Of a stretch of DNA of 64,000 nucleotides, positions 54,500 through 64,000 are shown piece by piece. Position 1 is the first letter of the stretch, and each line of letters begins with the position of its first letter. The stretch is from Eunapius fragilis. Taxonomy: Eukaryota; Porifera; Demospongiae; Spongillida; Spongillidae. The notes beneath the pieces were generated by a model. It searched no databases. It saw nothing but the letters and a program-made list of their open reading frames with translations, and was not told where the DNA came from. The stretch covers positions 5,880,683 to 5,944,682 of the forward strand of contig OY811982.1 in the NCBI GenBank assembly GCA_963681505.1, given 5' to 3'. Made by a program: the position numbers and the translations under genes.

Positions 54500-54800
54500 A
54501 CTGGATAAAAAATAAAATAAATTAATAATATGCATCACTGTCCTCAAAAACAAGGCAATCTACGCTCGCAAAGGTGCCCAGGACTGAGACAGCATTACCT
54601 CGCTGTACGGCTACAGTGAGGCGTTGAAGTAAATATGAAAAGGACTTCACTTCCCCTGACACCTTACGAACATGACAAGCAAGATCCTTTAGGAATGAAA
54701 GAGCCTGTTTTCCAAACACACCCGATGTTTCTATGACAACTGGAGCAAACAGATACATATTGGGGTCCATATTCGAGTATTTGTTGGATTTCCGTTTCTC
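54500..54800 (-). pseudogene. LINE C-terminal fragment, minus strand
   Basis: On minus, MDPNMYLFAPVVIETSGVFG, then QALSFLKDLACHVRKVSGE, and LLQRLTVAVQRGNAVSVLG (54770-54525) match the last part of the same type of RT protein. P.V.ET.G..G and QR...A.QRGNA..V.G are conserved there. It ends before the ATT-rich tail, tail to tail with the fragment at 53850-54199. Confidence 0.6.
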
Positions 54801-55045
54801 AGCTTGGTCACAATAATAATAAGTTTATTTATACAGTTGTATTGAATCTTATACTGATACATATCACATTGCACAATATATAAGTGCACGTGCATGTCAG
54901 TGATACTCTGAAATCTCTGCTCCGACATCCTAGCTAACAAACTAGCCAGGGTCTATGATTTTTATTAATGGCCACTTCCGCAGCCCTTCCATTCATCCTG
55001 TCTGATCTCCAGCTAGGCCTTCTTCTTTTTATCTTTCCGACTGTG
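54801..55045. other. Non-coding, possibly another LINE tail
   Basis: AATAATAATAAGTTTATTTA at about 54810 looks like a third ATT-type tail in minus orientation. Confidence 0.35.
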
Positions 55046-55672
55046 CATATCGAACCTGATTATGAATGTCATTTAAAAAACGCGACCCGCTTCTAACAAG
55101 ACTCCTGACGAGCGGATGGCTTACCTTGTTGTCGTCATCGTACAAGAAGGCAACAACAAGCAGTTTCGTGTTTGTTTGATGTCACAAATTGAAAACCGCG
55201 TGGTTGTAGAAAACAAAACTATTTTCCAGACTCGTACCCAGTCCCTCGTATTTCTCGTTCTTCTTGTTCTTGTTCTTGACCACGCATAACTCGGGATAGG
55301 AACACTTTTAAGAAATGAAAATTACACCAATGGCTTCAGAATTCGTTGGCATTCTCGCTTCTGTGGTAAAAACGTCTCGAGGCTACATGACATAAATCGG
55401 TGGTTGTTTTAGCAAATCACGTATAGCTTACTGCACTGACACGACTCGGATAGGTCATACTTCGCTCTTTATACGAAGTACAAGTAGTACACATGATGTA
55501 ATCAAATGTGTACGGTCTGGGCACTATACGTAGTGGTAATTAACAGTGGCATGTATCCGGTTTTGCAAATTGGGCACTACATGTTTTTAATAACGTGCAC
55601 GTGGTACTATAATCATTCTTCGATCGTTGTAGGTTTGACGCTCTCTGTAACTTAGTGAAGTTGTTTTTCTCA
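55046..55672 (+). promoter_or_regulatory. Recurrent 5' module, copy 4
   Basis: Shares GAATGTCATTTAAAAAACGC, the CTTGTTCTTGTTCTTG tract, CGCATAACTCGGGATAGGAA and CTTAGTGAAGTTGTTTTTCT with the other copies, in the same order. Probably the 5' region of the following ORF. Confidence 0.5.
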
Positions 55673-56070
55673 AAATACCTTCACGTCAGGAAACGAAGAA
55701 GACCAAACGACGAACAAAGTACCTCAAAACTCGAGACGACGTATTAGATTCAGCCCGAGCGGAACTACAAAGCAGAGCCTGAAAAGAAACGGGCCTCTCA
55801 ACGTGAAAACTATCGAGCAGAGCCTGAAAAGAAACGGACCTCTCGACGTGCAAGGTATCGAGCAGATCCCGAAAAGGAACGGACCTCTCGACTTGCAAGG
55901 TATCGAGCAGATCCTGAAAAGGAACGGGCTGCTAAAAGACAGCGATATTGCCATAGTCCTGAACGTGCATCTCGCTCAGCAAAAAGAGTTAAGGTCACTC
56001 AAAGGTATTTCGTACTTTTACAACCTCCCTCTCATACCAAGATGGATTACTTAACATGCTATACGGCTCA
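55673..56070 (+). pseudogene. Basic-repeat protein, copy 4, start codon lost
   Basis: The position of the start codon reads ATA (IPSRQ, instead of MPSRQ as in copy 1). YLKTRDDVLDSARAE follows, then a shift near 55765. The frame continues with NYKAEPEKKRASQRE, NYRAEPEKKRTSRRA, RYRADPEKERTSRLA and RYRADPEKERAAKRQRY, and it ends near 56088. Thus four copies of the 15-residue unit remain. Frame and start are both damaged. Confidence 0.55.
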
Positions 56071-56099
56071 TAATCGGGTATGAATAAAAATCAATGAAA

Positions 56100-56391
56100 C
56101 AAGTAAATAAAAAACATTCTCTATGAGAAAGTTGGTGGCATATAGGATTTGAAGGCGATGATGGTGTAAAAAGGAAGGAAACAAGGGTCTAATAATGAGG
56201 GAAAATGGAATAGTCCTATATTTAGCACATTTCTATATGTAGGATATAGTATGTTGTTCGTGTGCTAAATATAGGACTATTCCATTTTCCCTTATTATTA
56301 GACCCTTGTTTCCTTCCTTTTTACACCACCATTGCCTTCAAATCCAATATGCCACCAACTTTCTCATAGAGAATGTTTTTTATTGACTTGT
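56100..56391. mobile_element. Snapback MITE (family A), best-preserved copy
   Basis: Arms of about 130 bp: ACATTCTCTATGAGAAAGTT at the left is mirrored by AACTTTCTCATAGAGAATGT at the right. The inner block GGGTCTAATAATGAGGGAAA pairs with TTTCCCTTATTATTAGACCC. The loop is near 56235-56260. The outermost bases are ACAAGT and ACTTGT. Confidence 0.85.
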
Positions 56392-56999
56392 AGCTATAGC
56401 TGTCTGCTTTCAACAAGCGATTTGAAATTGGTGCCCGCTTCTCTACAGATACCAATATTGGCATTCTTATACTATTGGCTCGCCACGATAAGAATGCAAT
56501 GATGCTTGATTTTGGGAGCGATCGATCTCAACTGTGAGTCACTCAGCAGCATGCATGCAGAGAAGGAAGTTGTCAAGATGATTAAGAACGGCCCAAAGTG
56601 TATTGCCAATCTCCTGCTGGTGCACTGGAATGTATCAGTTGCTGTTTCTTCAACATGCAAGGGAATGCACCCCCATCTAAGTTCCCTCCAGTGGAGCCGT
56701 AGTGACGAAGGAGATGTATATGGTAGTTTAAGCCTTACCTAGCTGGATAAGGGGAAATGCTCGGGCTATCCTTACAATATCCAGCTGTCTTGTTCCTGAT
56801 CTTTTATTATGCTTGTGTTCTGTACTGTATTGGTTTGTATACCTTAGTAAAAATGTATTATACAATTTAAAAAATCTAACGATCCTAAACCTAATGGCAC
56901 GTACGTAATGGCCATGATCAGAAAGGCGTTATTACCTGTGAAGTTAATTGTTTTTGTGTCCAAAAAGGTGACGGCGAACTGATGAGAGACTCACGATGG
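56392..56999. other. Unassigned stretch with one short frame
   Basis: A 78-codon frame (56506-56742) on plus, open further upstream, has no recognised motif (LNCESLSSMHAEKEVVKMIK). It could be a fragment of an unknown gene. Confidence 0.25.
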
Positions 57000-57190
57000 A
57001 GATGAGCAATCCGGTAAAGGATAATGAATTTGTGAACTGTTTCAATTGACTAGAATTGAACACATGCTCATCCTCAAACTAATAGTTTGGTGGAACGTTT
57101 AAATCAAATGCTGCAGTGATCCCTATGCAACGACATGCAAAATGATAAGGATGATCTTTTAGACCCTGTACTCTTTGCTTATAGGTAATG
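57000..57190 (+). pseudogene. Gypsy integrase core fragment
   Basis: DNEFVN (about 57025), then, one frame over, HAHPQTNSLVERLNQMLQ (57064-57115) and NDKDDLLDPVLFAYR (about 57140-57187) match the end of the integrase core. The catalytic Glu is in LVERLN. An in-frame TGA follows MLQ. It has no flanking element parts. Confidence 0.65.
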
Positions 57191-57753
57191 TGCATTACAT
57201 TTTCTAAAATGCAGAATGATCACCTTGTGTCAGGGTGCATAACCTCTAAACAGAAATCAACAATGCACACTCCATTTGCACTGATGTATATGGCAGGTAC
57301 AACACTCCATAGCTAAATTTTTTCTCTAAGACTGTATATTGCATTTGCATACAGTTTATCTATGTCTGTTGTTTTTGAGCTAATGTATGTGCAGGAGCAT
57401 GTAAATGTATTTCACATACGGTATTTCTGAGAATCATGACTATTATTATCCATGGTTTGGCCCAAAATGACACAATTTCCCAAACACTCCAGAACTGAAC
57501 CAAAATGAGCAGCGTAAACCAATTTAAGACTGTTCAGCACATGCAGCCTATCTCTGTATAGGACCATTTCAGGATATAGGCCGTGATATATAGCATAAAG
57601 GAAGCTAGCTATGCTAATTTTTAAAAAAGTAGGAAAGAGGTAGGAATGATTTTGCTGAGAGGAAGACAGAATCTGCTTGCAGAATGTGTCCCCCTGGACA
57701 CTATCTGCTAGCAAACACAGTCCAGGGGAAGGGGGGGGGGGGTACATAATCTG
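57191..57753. other. Non-coding stretch
   Basis: An open minus frame (57747-57412) is unrecognised. Nothing else. Confidence 0.25.
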
Positions 57754-58890
57754 CTAGTGGATTTTATGCATGGGACAATTCTTGGGGGCGACATGATCAG
57801 TTACATGACACCGGCTAGGATTGAGCGGAGTCTCTACTGTAATGTCGCAAGCAGCAGGTTTGCCAAGGGACCATAACAGCACAACGATATCAGCAGGGCG
57901 GGTTTGGGAGTACGAATGGTCCATACCGCTTCCCATCAGATCTCAAGTTTAGAAGAGAGCAGGGCGCTACGAAAGAATTCAAAGATGACGCCTCGCAGAA
58001 TATTGTGGCAGTGGCAAACATGTGGTCCTCTTTAGCAAGTGATGGCATGGTGACCTAGCTTATCCAGGTGGCAAGTGGCACCATCTTCAAAGTGTGGGAG
58101 GCCCAGTCATCATTTGATCAGAACTTGTGCTTCATCTGGGCATAGCCGTCCAAGGAAGGGAGGGATAACTTTTAATCAATCAGCAGCTCCTGGGGCAGAC
58201 ACAGCCAAAATCCTTGATCGATCTGGTAGAAGGTGAAGAAGCCTCATAAAGGGCTGTTTGATCTTCATCTTCAAGGACTGCCAATAATGATAACTGCTTT
58301 AGTGGGGTCTCCATAAAAGGGTTGAGAAAGTGTCCACTGCTACCTTAATTGCAGGAACAGAGTGATTGAATTGCTCTGGGGCCCTTTCCACCATATGCTC
58401 CATGCTGTTTGCTGAACTGATCCCAGAGGCAAAGGAAAGGAGCAGGGAATGCCGCCCTAAAGAGTGTGATCCAAATCCCACTCTAGCATGCCTGTGACCA
58501 GGCATCATTCATTAGTTGAATGGCCCCACACTCTTCAAGGCAACTATGAACATCATTGTCAAACCTTGTCAGGGGTATGATCACAAGGTGGTCTGAAGGA
58601 GTGCTGTATGCACCACACATGAGAAATAAGGTTGTGGCAACCTGAGGATCATGCAACGTGATGAGTAGTTGCAGTAGTTCTTGGGCCTCCAACGGTCCAA
58701 CCACTTCCTCAAAAAATGCAGAGAAATGTATGTTACCAATAATAGGAGCCCCCAGCATTACAAGGTTTGGGATAGTCAAGCTAGGTGCACAAGTACTCTT
58801 AAATGTGTGGTTCCTCCCTCGATGACAGTGTTTTGTGTGGCCATGTAAAGTGATCATTCGAGCTCTCAGTGCCAACAAGTGCTTATCCAA
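57754..58890 (-). pseudogene. LINE reverse transcriptase C-terminal half
   Basis: On minus, TIPNLVMLGAPIIGNIHFSA (about 58770-58720), then DPQVATTLFLMCGAYSTPSD (about 58655-58595) and FDNDVHSCLEECGAIQLMND correspond to the region after the RT thumb in a group of animal LINEs. After frame changes, PADIVVLLWSLGKPAACDIT (about 57896-57840) is the start of the PD-(D/E)XK-like domain also seen at 53850. Order and spacing are as in a single element. Stops and shifts fill 57940-58500. Confidence 0.7.
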
Positions 58891-59489
58891 CAGTCTGCTT
58901 CACCTACTTTTGTTTGGACATTATTATAGCAAATGCGCACGTGTAATTGGATAATAATCTACGCCGCGCTGTTGTACGTCAGGTGAGAGGGTTGTCAACT
59001 TGATCAATTACAATTCAGGGATATTGAAGTTCTGCATCCCATAGATATATGGCGATCGATAGTTTAATGAATGGTTCAATTAACGGTTATGTTATTATTA
59101 CGTCACATTGTAACTTTTATCAATAACAGTACAGTGGAACACTCAACTGCCAAGTAAGCTTAATGAGCTTTTCTCTAGCGGGCTAAATTGCAAAGTGTGT
59201 GTGCATAAAGTCCCGCACCACTTGTATATAGGCTTGCACACCGTATAGCACAACATCCCCCCGCCCCGTATGTGATCTGACGTAGGGTCATGTGTACATA
59301 TGATATCGGCCCGTTTGTATCCAAAGAGGCGCACTGCCAGTACGTGCATGGTCTCAGCAGCGTTACAAGTAGCAGACCTGGATAAAAAGATTGCCCAGCC
59401 ATATATCCACTAGCAGCGTGCGATGGGCGCGTTCCAGCTACCATGTCGTTTACAAAGCGTGATGGCGACTCGATAAAATTAACTTTACA
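58891..59489. other. Non-coding stretch
   Basis: No recognised content. Confidence 0.3.
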
Positions 59490-60256
59490 TTAACCTTTAT
59501 TCTCCCGCTAATCGTCCTTATTTAAGACCGCCTTTTGTCCTTAAATAAGGACGACTGTTTACACTATGTTTTTAGAATGACTGATCTGTATTTTAGCAAA
59601 GTAAAGACGTTTTTTCATGCTGCATTTATCCTTCATTACATTAAAACACAATTTTTGTGTACCTACCTATTACGTAGCTGAGTAGTACAGTTGAAAGTGT
59701 AATAGGTTTGATGGCAGACTCATAAGTTTGACATCGAAAATCAAGCGGTTTAGATTCAGTTATCTATATTAAAATCTAGTTATCTTCTATTTGGGATATA
59801 TTAATTTTCAGAAACCTGAAGCAATTTACATTTAGAAAATATATGAATATTTGCAATAAACTTTAATAATATTGCAATTTATTTGCTTTTATTCTTGCTC
59901 TCCTCAATTAGACATCCGTGTTTAGCAACATTTTACAGAACAGTTTAACTTGATGAAACATACCTCTTCTTATGCCCACTTCCACGTACCTGAATACTGT
60001 TCCATTCTTTCCCATTGTCGTTTTGAGCCTACCTACTACACACGAACCCGCCTTTATTGACTGCTTCGCCATTTAAAAGTCACCCTTATTTGGCCAGATT
60101 TTACTAATAAATACCTTTTAATAACTAGATTCTGCATGCAGTTTAAATGTACTATAATTTAAACCACCAATCTTACCTGATTTTTATGAAACTTGAATTT
60201 CGTCCTTATTTAAGGACAATGGACTTAAATAAGGACGATTGGAGAATAAAGATTAA
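59490..60256. mobile_element. TTAA-flanked non-autonomous element B (second copy)
   Basis: The left end TTAACCTTTATTCTCC is followed by ATCGTCCTTATTTAAG and GTCCTTAAATAAGGACGA. The right end in reverse complement has TTAATCTTTATTCTCC with the same two blocks. TTAA lies at both ends (59490-59493, 60253-60256). It is non-coding and has the same layout as 36661-38099. Confidence 0.8.
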
Positions 60257-61816
60257 TTACCTTAGTCGATTACTCTCACTGGCATCTTCAACAGCAGGAT
60301 TCGCGACTGATAAATAAATAATATTATATTAGGTTTCATATATGTTATGCTAACTGTCAGACCAAGTATTTAGCCACCTGGAGCTTTCATCCTGCTTTTT
60401 TGACCACAAATAGAAGTCTCCTGTCTCCACTACTTATGTGTGTATATATTTTTATGTATTTTAAAATTTGTATGTCTGCTTGTTTTGTAGAGTGTTCTCA
60501 AGTGAACACTTGTTTTCTGTATAATAACTTTATATTTGAATTTACAATGTACAATTATTACCAATACAATATACTGGTAACTACTTTGCATAAATAATTA
60601 ATTATTGCATGTACAGTACCAGTTGTAATAGTATATGTCATGCAACCACTGCATTACTTTTATGAGTGATATTGTTTCTGAAGGGAATGGGCCCTGTATG
60701 CAGCAATGAGTTTGATACAGTATAATTGCACTTATAGCTTTGTTGCTCCTAAATATGTTGCTACCAGATCAGTTTTATCACTTGCATGTGTAACGAGCCA
60801 TCTGTCCTGCGCATGCAACATTTACACCCTCACTTTTATACACACTTTACCTGTTAAAAGGCACCTTTCTTGTTTGAGCTTAATTTTACATATATGTATT
60901 CATCATGCTAAATTGTATTACTCATGCCCCAAACTTCACCTAGTGGTAAAAAGTATCTTGGATTATATTTATACTGCATGGTTATGTTGAATACACAGTG
61001 CACTAAGCATTTCTACCTTATAGTGGCATCAATTGTCCAACAAATAGAAAACTAAGCTCAGCCTAGTGAGTTTTACATGTATGCCCAGCACAGTCATGTT
61101 ATGGATGCACAAACTGTGCTATTATTGCTTCACGTTTTGCTTTCCCAGGAGGCACATGTAAAATCCCCATAAACTTTGCGGGCTTCTAAATGTGGTCCTT
61201 TTATTTGTGAACTGTAATGATTGAAACGTTTCATATCTACAAAGTGGTCCTGTATAAGAGTCCTTAGAACATGTAATTTACGATTTTTTGTCCTATAGAT
61301 ATTCATATTCAAGCAAAGCTTTGTTTCGAAGGTTGCAAGTATATAACCCTGCAAAATGAAGCTATATTTGAATGTAAATGTCATCGGAATGATGAATCAG
61401 AAATTACACGATCTTTGAACCATTAAAGATAATGCTGCTTTGAGTACGAGCACATTATGACTATTACAATGCACAACCAAGGAGATCAAGCGTTTAAAAA
61501 ATGATGCAATTTGGGGGGCTTGTGGCCATTTTTGCGAGTAATTGCACTGTTTGGTGTTGTTTTTTTCTCAGGATGGGAATTGCATTATAATCAAGTCTGC
61601 CCATGTACTATACTATGATTATATCGTGCAGCACATCTATACTATTTTTGTATTGTGTGCAAATTGCATTTTGAGAGCTTCCATACTGTTTTACAATCAA
61701 TGTGTAATTTAAGTTTAAAGAAATAAGCTGTTTAATGTAATAAAATTTATGAGGGAGAAGTGAAGGATTCAAGATTGAAATTCCATTGATAACAACAACT
61801 CATGTATAGCCCCCAA
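60257..61816. other. AT-rich stretch with small open frames
   Basis: Frames at 60400-60597, 60706-60990 (plus) and 61384-61130 (minus) are short and hydrophobic or unrecognised. No motif supports them as genes. Confidence 0.25.
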
Positions 61817-62197
61817 TCATGGCTTTTTTAATAGCTGTTTTCCAAGTGATATGGTCAAATTACTGCACGTTTGGAGATGACATGTTTGGATGCGTTTTAG
61901 TACTGCAGTCAGCCTGTCTTGGATGGTACTAAATTCCAAGACATCTTCCATCTGGCAAAGAACTCCACCAAGATCCTGCAGAATTGTACTCACCCTTCGC
62001 TGAAAGAGCTCATATGATAAATAATACAGTGGCAACCAAAAGGCGAGATGAATGTAGTGAGAGCAAACTCCACAGTTGGCAATGATCTTGCTGAGCACGA
62101 CCACAAGTTGAGCTATAGTTACATCAAAAGTGAAATTATCCCACCACACACTTTCATTTAAGGGTTTTAGATTCTCACAGAGAAGACTCATTACCAC
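61817..62197 (-). CDS. Unrecognised 126-codon ORF
   Basis: A minus frame starts with MVMSLLCENLKPLNESVWWD, has a hydrophobic middle (LAFWLPLYYLSYELF) and ends ISLGKQLLKKP. It is longer than most chance frames in this AT-rich DNA. I recognise no family and see no promoter or exon partner. It lies about 500 bp beyond the 3' end of the gypsy pol on the same strand, so it could be a decayed 3' ORF of that element or unrelated. Confidence 0.25.
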   Translation of the reverse strand: MVMSLLCENLKPLNESVWWDNFTFDVTIAQLVVVLSKIIANCGVCSHYIHLAFWLPLYYLSYELFQRRVSTILQDLGGVLCQMEDVLEFSTIQDRLTAVLKRIQTCHLQTCSNLTISLGKQLLKKP

Positions 62198-62639
62198 TGT
62201 ACTAGCACACCATTCTGATGCCTCTTGATTTTGTAGGGCTCTTGATTTTGAATATTACAACATCCCCTCCATCCTTACAAGCTCCTCTTTAACCCTGGCA
62301 ATGGGACATTCCTGGGGGTGTTGAATAGATATATGCTTTGACATTGGACTTTAATTGGATTTTGTACTGTGGTTCTTAGGTACCAAGTCCGTTGAATAGT
62401 TCACCATACTGGAGAAGGACCTTCTCTTCATTCTACTTGATGCAAAAGAATAAAGGGATTGGAAGTGATATATGCATTTATGTGACGTGACATCATGACC
62501 GTGCTTTGCATCGAATCTTGTAGTGGGCATTTGCACTGTTGAGCATCCTTCCAAAAGCACTTTGTTAGTGTTGTGTAACCTATAAATTTGAGAACAGCTT
62601 CTTTGACACGCAGAAATTGTTTAGCTATTCTTTTTACAG
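62198..62639. other. Stretch downstream of gypsy pol
   Basis: No recognised content. It might contain the 3' LTR of the gypsy element, but no pair is visible. Confidence 0.25.
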
Positions 62640-63990
62640 AGTTTCAGTTGTGTCAGCAATTTATCGTAGCTGCCCTCATTTTCAGCCTACAGTTGCTCGG
62701 GCACTACATTATCTTGGACGGTGTCATCCTTGAACTCAACTGTTATCTCCTCTACTGGATTATTCTGCCACTGATCAGGTCCTTCCACGCCATCGCTTAT
62801 GATTTCATCATCACATTCTGGCGTAATGAGCCTATGCTGCACAACTTCTTTCCTCTTTTGCGATTGCACATAGCGTTTCAACCGATCAAAGTGCACAACC
62901 ACTTTCTTCCAGGATGATCCCTGTGTTGGATTTTAAGGAGTATGTTACCCAGCAAATTTAGGACTTTGTACGGGCCCTGTCAGTAGCAATGAAGCTTTGC
63001 TGACTTCCACTTCAGTGTGGCAGGACAATGAAGCCATACCAGATCGCCAACTGCGAAGGGTGATCCATGTGCTGCTCTGTCATATAAAGCCTTTTGGCGT
63101 CGCTGTGTTAAATTTAGACGAGTATGAACGTCCTGATAAGCCGGCTCCAGGTGAAACTGCATGTCTTGAGCGTACTTGTTCACCTGAAAAGGAGAAGAAG
63201 GAAGTCGAAACATTACATCAGCAGGAAGGTGCACCTCCCGGCCAAGCATAAAATAGAAGGGTGTGCAACCAGTGGCCGGACTCCTGCACACTGGTCTGGT
63301 GATCCATCATCAACATTGGAATATGTAAATCCCAGTCGCATTCATTATCCGAAGCAGCCATACTAAGAAGGTTTAATAAATTGCGGTTAAAGCGCTCCAT
63401 GAAACCGTCCGATTGGGGGTGGTAGGGAGTTGTTCTCGTCTTGTCCACTCCCAGCAACTGGCACACTTCCTTTAGTAGCGCTGATTCAAAATTTCATCAC
63501 TGATCCGTGTGAAGAAGATCTGGCACATCGAATTGGCACATGAAACCAGACACAAATAATTCAGCAACAGTCCCCGCTTCTATGTTAGGCATAGGGTACG
63601 TTTCAACCCATTTTGTAAAATAGTCCCCCAATTACCTATACATGTACATACTTGTTACCTCTGCTGGTTATTGGCAGGGGCCCCAATATGTCCATTGCCA
63701 CTCGTTGTAAAGGGCACCCAGTAGTGTCACTCTGTAACAGTGCTCGTCTCCTTGTAGATAAGATTTCTGAAAGTCACACATCTTGCAACTCTTACACCAG
63801 TTTTCGACATCCTTGTGTTGGCCTGGCCAGTAGAACCTTGATTGGATCTTTTCCAAGGTCATTGCCATATCAAGATGGTCACCATAGGGTGAATCATGGC
63901 CTTCCTGCAAAATAGTTTTGACCAATGTTTCGGTAGCACAAACCATAGGTGCCTGTTAAGCCTCTTTCCTGGAACATCTTCCCTTGCTTG
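62640..63990 (-). pseudogene. Ty3/gypsy pol 3' end: integrase, truncated at the window edge
   Basis: On minus from the right edge, the zinc-binding part comes first: ILQEGHDSPYGDHLDMAMTL, then FYWPGQHKDVENWC and CKMCDF (63905-63770). The core follows: LHTDQ (about 63505), GVDKTRTTPYHPQSDGFMER (63455-63400, catalytic Glu in MERFN) and TSVQESGHW. The tail has REVHLPADVMFRLP, then AYQDVHTRLNLTQRRQKALY (about 63125-63070) and VGDLVWLHCPA. After a gap, MVVHFDRLKRYVQSQKRKE ends the protein (to 62687). Stops near 63495 and shifts near 63650, 63240 and 62980 break it. It matches the type of integrase that goes with the SCAN-type gag at 2.1 kb. Confidence 0.8.
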
Positions 63991-64000
63991 TATAGGATTC

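Noticed and set aside
55686..55998. Minus-strand ORFs with repeated PFLF and ARYLA units
   Set aside because: Antisense shadows of copy 4 of the basic-repeat protein.
33572..56070. Reading the four module copies as a CRISPR-like or satellite array
   Set aside because: Spacing is irregular, over kilobases, with different insertions between; they are dispersed gene or element copies.
1..64000. tRNA, rRNA, or bacterial operon features
   Set aside because: No cloverleaf or rRNA core was recognised, and gene structure and repeats are eukaryotic. A tRNA-like match occurs only as a primer binding site at 22313.

Overview
This is eukaryotic, animal-type DNA, most likely from a sponge or another early-branching marine invertebrate. 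The sequence is AT-rich and gene-poor. It carries intron-like signals (GTGAGT and GTATGT donors), long GTAT and GT microsatellites, and a dense nested layer of decayed transposons of metazoan type. These include Ty3/gypsy elements with a SCAN-like gag, a RAG1/Transib-like transposase, tyrosine-recombinase elements, Tc1-like elements, TTAA-flanked elements and LINEs with a nuclease-like C-terminus. The species is an inference from family content only. I see no intact host gene with certainty, and no rRNA, tRNA or CRISPR array.

Layout. 0-6 kb: a Cys-rich gene tail, a TA-flanked MITE (820-1214), a gypsy gag-protease remnant (about 2.1-3.35 kb) and a broken RAG1/Transib-superfamily transposase (about 3.84-5.47 kb). 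6.4-8.3 kb: a tyrosine recombinase gene between two 46-bp direct repeats. 8.7-13.1 kb: a 4.4-kb DNA transposon with inverted repeats of about 520 bp and a minus-strand DDE-like transposase; it sits in a rearranged copy of the recombinase element. 13.9-18.2 kb: a second large minus-strand transposase-like gene of an animal family I cannot name. 18.6-20.4 kb: duplicated repeat copies and a snapback MITE. 20.9-22.8 kb: gypsy RT/RNase H on minus, then a separate gag with a tRNA-Leu-type primer binding site on plus. 26.5-31 kb: a pile of gypsy pol fragments in both orientations with nested insertions. 31-32 kb: GTAT arrays.

32.4-36.3 kb: a large snapback, copy 1 of a recurrent 5' module plus basic-repeat ORF, a gypsy/Ginger-type integrase gene, and an element with inverted repeats encoding only an HTH domain. 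36.6-40.6 kb: nested TTAA-flanked elements and a deleted Tc1-like element. 41-43.4 kb: module copy 2 and snapback MITEs, one carrying a nested TA-flanked element. 43.7-50 kb: hAT-like MITEs with poly-G tracts, a TTAA element, hairpins and local duplications. 50.5-58.9 kb: a small possible death-fold ORF, module copies 3 and 4 with basic repeat proteins (motif YKADPEKKKAS), and LINE fragments on both strands. 59.5-60.3 kb: another TTAA element. 62.6-64 kb: the 3' end of a gypsy pol on minus.

Nothing reads as a co-regulated gene set. The window is a record of successive insertions, several of which can be ordered by nesting. The most interesting items are the RAG1-like transposase, the recombinase element with terminal direct repeats, the unnamed 4.4-kb transposon, the four-copy 5' module with its basic-repeat protein, and a perfect 62-bp palindrome beside a LINE fragment.
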